From Saccoglossus kowalevskii (Eukaryota > Hemichordata > Enteropneusta > Harrimaniidae), in assembly GCF_000003605.2 (NCBI RefSeq), contig NW_003124897.1, forward strand, positions 122,235 through 142,182: DNA of 19,948 nucleotides, given 5' to 3'. The stretch's first letter is position 1, and each line of letters opens with the position of its first letter. Shown here piece after piece: positions 19,801 through 19,948 of the stretch. Both the position numbers and the translations under genes were made by a program. Under the pieces are notes generated by a model. It did not search any database and was not told the origin of the DNA. It saw only the letters and a program-made list of their open reading frames with translations.

Positions 19801-19884
19801 GTCCAGTTGCACTCCAAAAACCATCAAGCAGTTCGGCTTCATCTCCACTGGCCCAGTAATAATTATTTCCAATACGATTGTATC
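1..19884 (-). CDS. Large mosaic extracellular protein gene (CTLD-LDLa-CUB3-CCP4-EGF2-CCP4-novel repeats), partial at both ends
   Basis: Gene model assembled by reading the minus strand. There are nineteen coding exons: 19884-19681, 18784-18686, 17411-17275, 16585-16387, 15639-15392, 14917-14707, 13920-13739, 13411-13234, 12902-12714, 11835-11656, 10946-10758, 10072-9887, 9398-9267, 9073-8879, 8075-7860, 7737-7546, 4014-3841, 3115-2930 and 1875-1. Each is bounded by AG/GT and each junction restores one frame, giving about 1,724 codons with no stop. Every module border is a phase-1 intron; the intron inside each CUB is phase 0. Split codons give sensible linkers, for example SCIDINEC between the last CCP of the first block and the first EGF. 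No transmembrane segment is seen in the window. The modules are typical of secreted or cell-surface adhesion, complement-like or matrix proteins. I recognise no named orthologue. Start, stop and the N-terminal part are outside the window. Confidence 0.9.
560..1561 (-). repeat. Coding minisatellite: four 252/246-bp units inside the exon
   Basis: Units 1561-1310, 1309-1058, 1057-806 and 805-560 look identical base for base on reading, apart from a six-base loss in the Glu tract of the last one and the entry codon of the first. The neighbouring related units at 1830-1562 and 559-95 are strongly diverged. The identity must therefore come from recent tandem duplication or from homogenisation, not from general conservation. 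Confidence 0.95.
1820..1870 (-). other. Two furin-type cleavage motifs
   Basis: RRKR followed by Ser at 1859-1870 and RSKR followed by Ser at 1820-1831, both matching R-X-K/R-R. They are 13 residues apart, at the border of the CCP part and the repeat part. If the protein passes through the Golgi, cleavage here would release or separate the two halves. Seen: the motifs. Inferred: the cleavage. Confidence 0.6.
1876..2929 (-). other. Intron between CCP8 and the repeat exon
   Basis: About 1.05 kb. It contains the 45-bp tandem array at about 2285-2885. The remainder (1876-2284) is AT-rich with no exon seen. Confidence 0.7.
2285..2885. repeat. 45-bp tandem array with 135-bp higher-order unit
   Basis: The unit is marked by CATAGATTCTAGGCATA, followed by GAGATCACAGAGCTTAGAA or variants. 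In 2383-2624 three variant units recur in the same order, giving a 135-bp super-unit copied at least twice. Beyond about 2625 the units drift in length and sequence. Because 45 is a multiple of three and the unit has no stop in some frames, both strands are open across 2274-2615. No splice signals, domain or continuity with the gene frame supports coding. Confidence 0.95.
2930..3115 (-). CDS. Exon: CCP-like module 8, last cysteine missing
   Basis: 186 bp, phase 1 to phase 1, acceptor CACACAG, donor ATGG/GTATGT. The protein reads LASCDSPGTPINGRQFST, then GAVLYFVCDQEGFGPSPASP, MVCISDGYIPAVMWPEHMG. The first three CCP cysteines are in place (SC..PgtP.nG, yfVCd.eGf, VC), but the closing P.C is PEHM. 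Cysteine 2 is therefore left without its usual partner and could make a bond between chains. The next exon begins with furin-type sites, so this module ends the mosaic part. Confidence 0.9.
3116..3840 (-). other. Intron between CCP7 and CCP8
   Basis: 725 bp, very AT-rich with long T and A tracts (for example about 3311-3360 and 3541-3550). No exon, element or motif was recognised. Confidence 0.6.
3841..4014 (-). CDS. Exon: sushi/CCP module 7 with extra cysteine pair
   Basis: 174 bp, phase 1 to phase 1, acceptor TTTTCAG, donor GAAT/GTGAGT. The joined protein reads PIQCSVPTHPTNGLCYFDG, then DKVICQCNPSYVMYGNAERH, CDQNGLWDGATPHCE. The normal four CCP cysteines (QC, QC.PsY, HC, HC) are present with nGlW....P.C. 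Two further cysteines (GLC and VIC) probably form a third disulfide. Confidence 0.94.
4015..7545 (-). other. Large intron between CCP6 and CCP7, filled by a satellite
   Basis: 3.5 kb, the longest intron in the window. More than 90 percent of it is the 44-47 bp satellite at about 4150-7353. The leftover flanks (4015-4149 and 7354-7545) are AT-rich and show no exon. Confidence 0.85.
4150..7353. repeat. Satellite array, about 70 copies of a 44-47 bp unit
   Basis: The unit, on the plus strand, runs TTTCTATGCTAAAGACGTCA then GCCATTTTTCTATCATCATC and ATTCAGG. Copies differ in the number of ATC triplets (hence 44 or 47 bp), TTTCTATG versus TTGCTATG, CAGCCATTTT versus CATCCATTTT or CTTCATATTT, and GACGTC versus GACATC or GATGTC. 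The array is continuous and head-to-tail. Some copies keep multi-unit order, for example a roughly 184-bp repeat starting at 5453 and again at 5637. Short open frames inside it follow from the repeat and are not genes. Confidence 0.97.
7546..7737 (-). CDS. Exon: sushi/CCP module 6
   Basis: 192 bp, phase 1 to phase 1, acceptor AACTAG, donor GAAC/GTAAGT. The protein reads AVCDAPPDIEHGTWTAS, then STVQYSCDVGYVRNG, ETICIRDTVYSNGWSQPIPT, CE. Four CCP cysteines are present, with the hallmark P.i.hG, y.C..GY...G and nGW...iP.C. It is a clear CCP with a short insertion before the tryptophan. Confidence 0.95.
7860..8075 (-). CDS. Exon: degenerate CCP-like module 5
   Basis: 216 bp, phase 1 to phase 1, acceptor TTTCAG, donor ATAG/GTGAGT. 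The protein reads PIMCSMSLELQITVGIAV, then FPDVCTCEYGDSSV, HIVATMAYMVSGSYELTC and TVDGQFDNEYPTI. The second half aligns to the CCP end (C..GY.l.Gs..l.C..dG.w....P.C), but the second and fourth CCP cysteines are missing. CCP disulfides pair 1-3 and 2-4, so the loss removes both partners of one bond. The N-terminal part is longer than usual and has two extra cysteines. Exon borders and frame are sound, so this is a diverged module rather than a pseudo-exon. Confidence 0.8.
8076..8878 (-). other. Intron between EGF2 and CCP5-like exon
   Basis: About 800 bp. It contains the perfect 18-bp palindrome at 8396-8413 described separately. I see no exon or known repeat otherwise. Confidence 0.6.
8396..8413. 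promoter_or_regulatory. Perfect palindrome matching the RFX X-box
   Basis: TTGTTTCCATGGAAACAA reads the same on both strands. Its centre GTTTCCATGGAAAC fits the X-box pattern GTHNYYATRRNAAC bound by RFX factors. The match is seen in the sequence; function is inference only, since it lies inside an intron and nothing else supports an enhancer. Confidence 0.35.
8879..9073 (-). CDS. Exon: calcium-binding EGF module 2 with long last loop
   Basis: 195 bp, phase 1 to phase 1, acceptor TTTTCAG, donor GTCC/GTAAGT. The protein reads DIDECSDPSLNLCNQLC, then NNLEGTYDCTCYTGYTLFTV and a final RTCV. All six EGF cysteines, the DIDEC calcium start and the hydroxylation-type motif CNN....YDCTC are present. 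The loop between the fifth and sixth cysteines is 34 residues, far longer than the usual 8 to 12, and is rich in Tyr, Gly and Thr. Confidence 0.93.
9267..9398 (-). CDS. Exon: calcium-binding EGF module 1
   Basis: 132 bp, phase 1 to phase 1, acceptor CTTTCAG, donor GTGG/GTAAGT. The protein reads DINECNDGSNGCGSDQIC, then TNYPGTYSCSCPDGF and a last cysteine in DPVACV. It has all six EGF cysteines, the calcium ligand start DINEC, and the C.N....Y.C.C motif in which Asn or Asp is commonly beta-hydroxylated. Such modules rigidify chains when Ca is bound between neighbours, here between CCP4 and EGF2. Confidence 0.96.
9399..9886 (-). other. Intron between CCP4 and EGF1
   Basis: 488 bp. A short degenerate repeat is present: GGATGCGGCTTCTATTAGAG at 9674-9693, a close copy at 9753-9771 and a third related copy at 9771-9789. 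No exon was found. Confidence 0.6.
9887..10072 (-). CDS. Exon: sushi/CCP module 4
   Basis: 186 bp, phase 1 to phase 1, acceptor CTTCTAG, donor ATTG/GTAGGT. The protein reads IPYCIYPAIDTTATSF, then GDTATISCKVGYRLPDD, VTSAVCLGPLEWDATITSCI. Four cysteines sit in CCP spacing, with C.vGY.L and W.....sC. The split codon after SCI makes Asp and leads directly into the EGF start DINEC. Confidence 0.93.
10073..10757 (-). other. Intron between CCP3 and CCP4
   Basis: About 685 bp. Apart from the MITE-like element at 10527-10740 I see no exon or repeat in it. Confidence 0.6.
10527..10740. mobile_element. MITE-like inverted-repeat element, copy 1 (opposite orientation)
   Basis: It starts TACTGTAGAATACTTTATTT and ends AAAGTATTTTACAGTA. 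Its core, TGATGAGTTAAATGTGAAAT, is the reverse complement of the core of the 12469-12680 copy with few differences, so it is the same element flipped. TA lies at both edges and there is no coding capacity. Confidence 0.85.
10758..10946 (-). CDS. Exon: sushi/CCP module 3
   Basis: 189 bp, phase 1 to phase 1, acceptor ATTGCAG, donor CAAA/GTAAGT. The protein reads VGCPNPDEDLPDNVQY, then GSLIVYSCVGDYVIYGATVA, ECGIDGTWSITPPQCQ. It has the full set of four CCP cysteines with iDGtWs..pP.C. Its donor lies 17 bp from a MITE-like element. Confidence 0.95.
10947..11655 (-). other. Intron between CCP2 and CCP3
   Basis: About 710 bp, AT-rich with short ATT microsatellite runs next to the CCP3 acceptor. 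No exon or element was recognised. Confidence 0.6.
11656..11835 (-). CDS. Exon: sushi/CCP module 2
   Basis: 180 bp, phase 1 to phase 1, acceptor CTTATAG, donor CTAC/GTGAGT. The protein reads VLCGQPVPVYHAS, then VVYTCDDGYQLKDGLSDAAC and DDGSWGPIIPTCL. All four CCP cysteines are present, with GY.L and dGsWg...P.C. It is a textbook module of normal length (about 60 residues). Confidence 0.95.
11836..12713 (-). other. Intron between CCP1 and CCP2
   Basis: About 880 bp. It holds the MITE-like element 12469-12680, whose edge is 33 bp from the CCP1 donor. The rest is AT-rich with no exon seen. Confidence 0.6.
12469..12680. mobile_element. MITE-like inverted-repeat element, copy 2
   Basis: It begins TACTGTAGAATATTTTATTT and ends AAAGTATTCCACAGTA. 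The body contains GGGATGATTCCGTGAAAAT, ATCCAGCGAA and a TATTTCACATTCAACTCATC core shared in inverted form with the copy at 10527-10740. TA edges and the lack of any reading frame fit a non-autonomous Tc1/mariner-like element. Confidence 0.85.
12714..12902 (-). CDS. Exon: sushi/CCP module 1
   Basis: 189 bp, phase 1 to phase 1, donor AGAC/GTAAGT. The protein reads DCRPLEDLSEGTLIS, then VSVRFSCAPGFELED, TVVCGFCGHWDY and IPQCRR. It has the four CCP cysteines in order (C1 DC, C2 FSC.PGF, C3 VVC, C4 PQC) with the conserved G.W before the last. An additional cysteine sits at GFC just before GHW. Such modules bind proteins in complement regulators, selectins and matrix proteins. Confidence 0.92.
12903..13233 (-). 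other. Intron between CUB3 and CCP1
   Basis: 331 bp. An open minus-strand stretch (about 12990-13130) reads through without stops but has no plausible splice sites in the right phase and no domain match, so I leave it non-coding. Confidence 0.55.
13234..13411 (-). CDS. Exon: CUB domain 3, second half
   Basis: 178 bp, phase 0 to phase 1, acceptor ATAACAG, donor CGAG/GTAATG. The protein reads VYDGENDANYASILLDEYTG, then SADGNFYVKFYSNKNKKAEG and FKARYSR. This is the final CUB portion (vyDG.....s.lL.eytG, n..vkF.Snk...eGF.a.Y). It has no cysteines, so the second CUB disulfide is absent here too. The following split codon makes Asp and leads into the first CCP. Confidence 0.9.
13412..13738 (-). 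other. Intron inside CUB3
   Basis: 327 bp, AT-rich, phase 0. Nothing notable beyond A/T tracts. Confidence 0.6.
13739..13920 (-). CDS. Exon: CUB domain 3, first half
   Basis: 182 bp, phase 1 start and phase 0 end, acceptor ATTACAG, donor GTCAGC/GTAAGT. The protein reads GCQDIELEQKCGFITTPGYN, then YPNRVTCSWIIMD, MSLSFDTFQLEDKK and QNDYVS. This gives G.I.tPgY....YPn...C.W.I and l.FdtF.LE..., a clear CUB. Three cysteines are present before the first core strand ends (GC, KC, TC), one more than usual. The exon ends about 15 residues later in the fold than the matching exons of CUB1 and CUB2. Confidence 0.92.
13921..14706 (-). other. Intron between CUB2 and CUB3
   Basis: About 790 bp. Two direct copies of a roughly 35-bp segment (about 14500-14535 and 14652-14688) share ATGCAAATTA, GTAATTAATATGCATGG. 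Between them lies TACCAAGTTTCATTG (14580-14594), a phrase typical of old dispersed invertebrate repeats. No exon was found. Confidence 0.55.
14707..14917 (-). CDS. Exon: CUB domain 2, second half
   Basis: 211 bp, phase 0 to phase 1, acceptor TCTTCAG, donor TCAG/GTATGA. The protein reads FYDFETEYINDVVYVDDG, then LGEISG, SEMYIRFSSDSEDQYDGF and SASYKSG. It has the CUB pattern f.dFe.e..nD.v.v.DG and IrFsSD....dGF.a.Y. As in CUB1, neither cysteine of the second CUB disulfide is present. The intron falls at the same structural point as in CUB1, just before the dF.te strand. Confidence 0.92.
14918..15391 (-). other. Intron inside CUB2
   Basis: 474 bp. It contains two related segments near 15171-15217 and 15259-15310. 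The second includes the hairpin ATGGCTG-CATGT-CAGCCAT. A TACCGGTA motif occurs near 14992. No exon was seen. Confidence 0.55.
15392..15639 (-). CDS. Exon: CUB domain 2, first half, with Gly/Ser/Arg-rich insertion
   Basis: 248 bp, phase 1 start and phase 0 end, donor TTACAG/GTACAA. The opening EECGGTFDATTDPVDLFSPG and EECVWILKV is a CUB N-terminus with the normal first disulfide (CGG and C.W). After KEDC comes an insertion of 27 residues built of GS, GSR and RGS units (about 15422-15502). A second cysteine (NGC) follows, then KDDDVITLQ. The family normally has only a short turn here. The two extra cysteines bracket the insertion and could staple it. The positively charged, flexible loop contrasts with the acidic repeats at the other end of the protein. 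Confidence 0.9.
15640..16386 (-). other. Intron between CUB1 and CUB2
   Basis: About 750 bp. A perfect 13-bp inverted pair, TTACAGCAAGTCT (15843-15855) and AGACTTGCTGTAA (16260-16272), could be the ends of a small non-coding element of about 430 bp. Inside it AGCCAATT (16213-16220) and AATTGGCT (16237-16244) form a hairpin with the palindrome CGCTAGCG in the loop. No exon was found. Confidence 0.55.
16387..16585 (-). CDS. Exon: CUB domain 1, second half
   Basis: 199 bp, phase 0 to phase 1. The protein reads VTDLNTELGYDVLKLYDG, then CGYDNLVEMLSGYYG, NNIVKIQFTSDGSGSYEGF and SLTWES. These are the late CUB strands: yD.l.lyDG, L.G.yG, N.v.I.FtSDgsgsyeGF. The second CUB disulfide is missing: the third cysteine position is Gly (LGYD) and the fourth is Tyr (GYYG). 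A lone cysteine follows YDG. Joined to 17275-17411 this makes one complete CUB of about 110 residues. Confidence 0.92.
16586..17274 (-). other. Intron inside CUB1
   Basis: About 690 bp of AT-rich sequence, phase 0. No exon, stable element or long repeat was seen. The donor is GTAGAT and the acceptor is GTACAG. Confidence 0.6.
17275..17411 (-). CDS. Exon: CUB domain 1, first half
   Basis: 137 bp, phase 1 start and phase 0 end, donor ATCAGG/GTAGAT. The protein reads YGGSMTGTYGEITSPGFPDN, then NLNCRWQIIAP and GSRIKIR. This is the standard CUB opening (GG, G.I.SP.FP..Y, C.W.I..P.G..I.I). The first cysteine of the CUB consensus (CGG) is replaced by tyrosine, so the usual first disulfide cannot form in the normal way. 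It continues in the exon at 16585-16387. Confidence 0.92.
17412..18685 (-). other. Intron between LDLa and CUB1 exons
   Basis: About 1.27 kb. It holds a MITE-like element at 18505-18664, starting 21 bp after the LDLa donor. It also holds an open plus-strand stretch of 122 codons (17776-18144), which shows no recognisable domain, no repeat of the gene's codon pattern and no supporting signals. I treat that stretch as chance. No extra exon was found. Confidence 0.6.
18505..18664. mobile_element. MITE-like inverted-repeat element, copy 3 (short form)
   Basis: It begins TACTGTAGAATACTTTATTT and ends with the reverse complement form, AAATAAAGTATTCCACAGTA. The inner ends share GCGAAAAT / ATTTTCGC blocks and an AAAAAGCCTTTTCAGC arm. 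There is no coding capacity. TA at both edges fits a Tc1/mariner-type target duplication. It is the same family and orientation as the copy at 12469-12680 but lacks about 50 bp of the centre. Confidence 0.85.
18686..18784 (-). CDS. Exon: LDL-receptor class A module
   Basis: 99-bp exon, phase 1 to phase 1, acceptor TTTACAG and donor CAAG/GTGAAG. The joined protein reads FVCCNGQHIL, then YECDGMEDCNDGTDEIDC. The acidic calcium cage CDG..DC.DGTDE..C is intact, as in LDLa modules that bind ligands in a Ca-dependent way. The N-terminal half is unusual: canonical modules have F.C..G.C, but here two cysteines are adjacent (CC) and the second canonical cysteine position is histidine. That leaves five cysteines instead of six. 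A CC form may still pair, so the fold call is firm while the disulfide pattern is uncertain. Confidence 0.9.
18785..19680 (-). other. Intron between C-type lectin and LDLa exons
   Basis: About 900 bp. I found no further exon with a usable frame. It contains an 8-bp inverted pair, TGGGTCAC (19137-19144) and GTGACCCA (19225-19232), around a CCCATGATGCATTGC stretch of a kind often seen in old dispersed repeats. This could be a decayed DNA transposon, but no boundaries can be set. Confidence 0.6.
19681..19884 (-). CDS. Exon: C-terminal half of a C-type lectin-like domain
   Basis: Phase 1 to phase 1 exon of 204 bp. The acceptor is a pyrimidine tract ending TTTCAG, and the donor is GAAG/GTAGGT. 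The translation contains WASGDEAELLDGFWSATG, then a cysteine (EGCVGI), CPWLLRNC and a final YMCE. This matches the second half of a C-type lectin fold: a W..G stretch, the long-loop cysteine, the penultimate cysteine after the W.L..C strand, and the closing CE. The usual calcium/sugar motifs EPN or QPD and WND are not seen; the region corresponding to WND reads WLLRN. Carbohydrate binding of the classic kind is therefore doubtful. The first half of the domain must lie on an exon upstream of the window end. Confidence 0.85.
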
Positions 19885-19948
19885 CTGAAAGAAGGGCATG
19901 TTATTTTTAGTTATAATTATATACTTATAATTCGGTCTCCGTCCGTCT

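Overview
The window is animal genomic DNA: AT-rich, intron-rich and full of small repeats. It holds the middle to 3' part of one large gene on the minus strand, and I could not support any gene on the plus strand. Nineteen exons can be placed with GT-AG borders. They keep one reading frame across every junction and give about 1,724 codons (5,172 coding bases). Both gene ends lie outside the window, so no promoter, start codon, stop codon or poly(A) site is visible. The extracellular domain mix, the AT-rich introns and the satellite-rich structure suggest a marine invertebrate such as a hemichordate, echinoderm or mollusc. I cannot decide the taxon from sequence alone.

In gene order (high to low coordinates) the protein reads: end of a C-type lectin domain (19681-19884); one LDL-receptor class A module (18686-18784); three CUB domains, each on two exons (17411 to 13234); four sushi/CCP modules on one exon each (12902 to 9887); two calcium-binding EGF modules (9398 to 8879); four more CCP or CCP-like modules (8075 to 2930); then a single long exon (1875 to the window edge). 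That last exon opens with two furin-type sites, RRKR and RSKR. It continues as a tandem array of an unrecognised module of roughly 80 residues with two cysteines. Four of these units are almost identical in DNA and carry Asp/Glu linkers. Nearly all inter-module introns are phase 1, the classic exon-shuffling arrangement; the introns inside the CUB domains are phase 0. The likely product is secreted or a membrane ectodomain, with adhesion/recognition modules at one side and a possibly cleaved acidic repeat region at the other.

The introns hold most of the DNA. One carries a 3.2-kb satellite of about 70 copies of a 44-47 bp unit (about 4150-7353). Another carries a 45-bp array (about 2285-2885) with a 135-bp higher-order period. 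Three copies of one TA-flanked inverted-repeat (MITE-like) element all lie 17-33 bp downstream of a splice donor.

The strongest candidates for something undescribed are the C-terminal two-cysteine repeat module with its furin sites and acidic linkers, and the donor-proximal placement of the MITE family.
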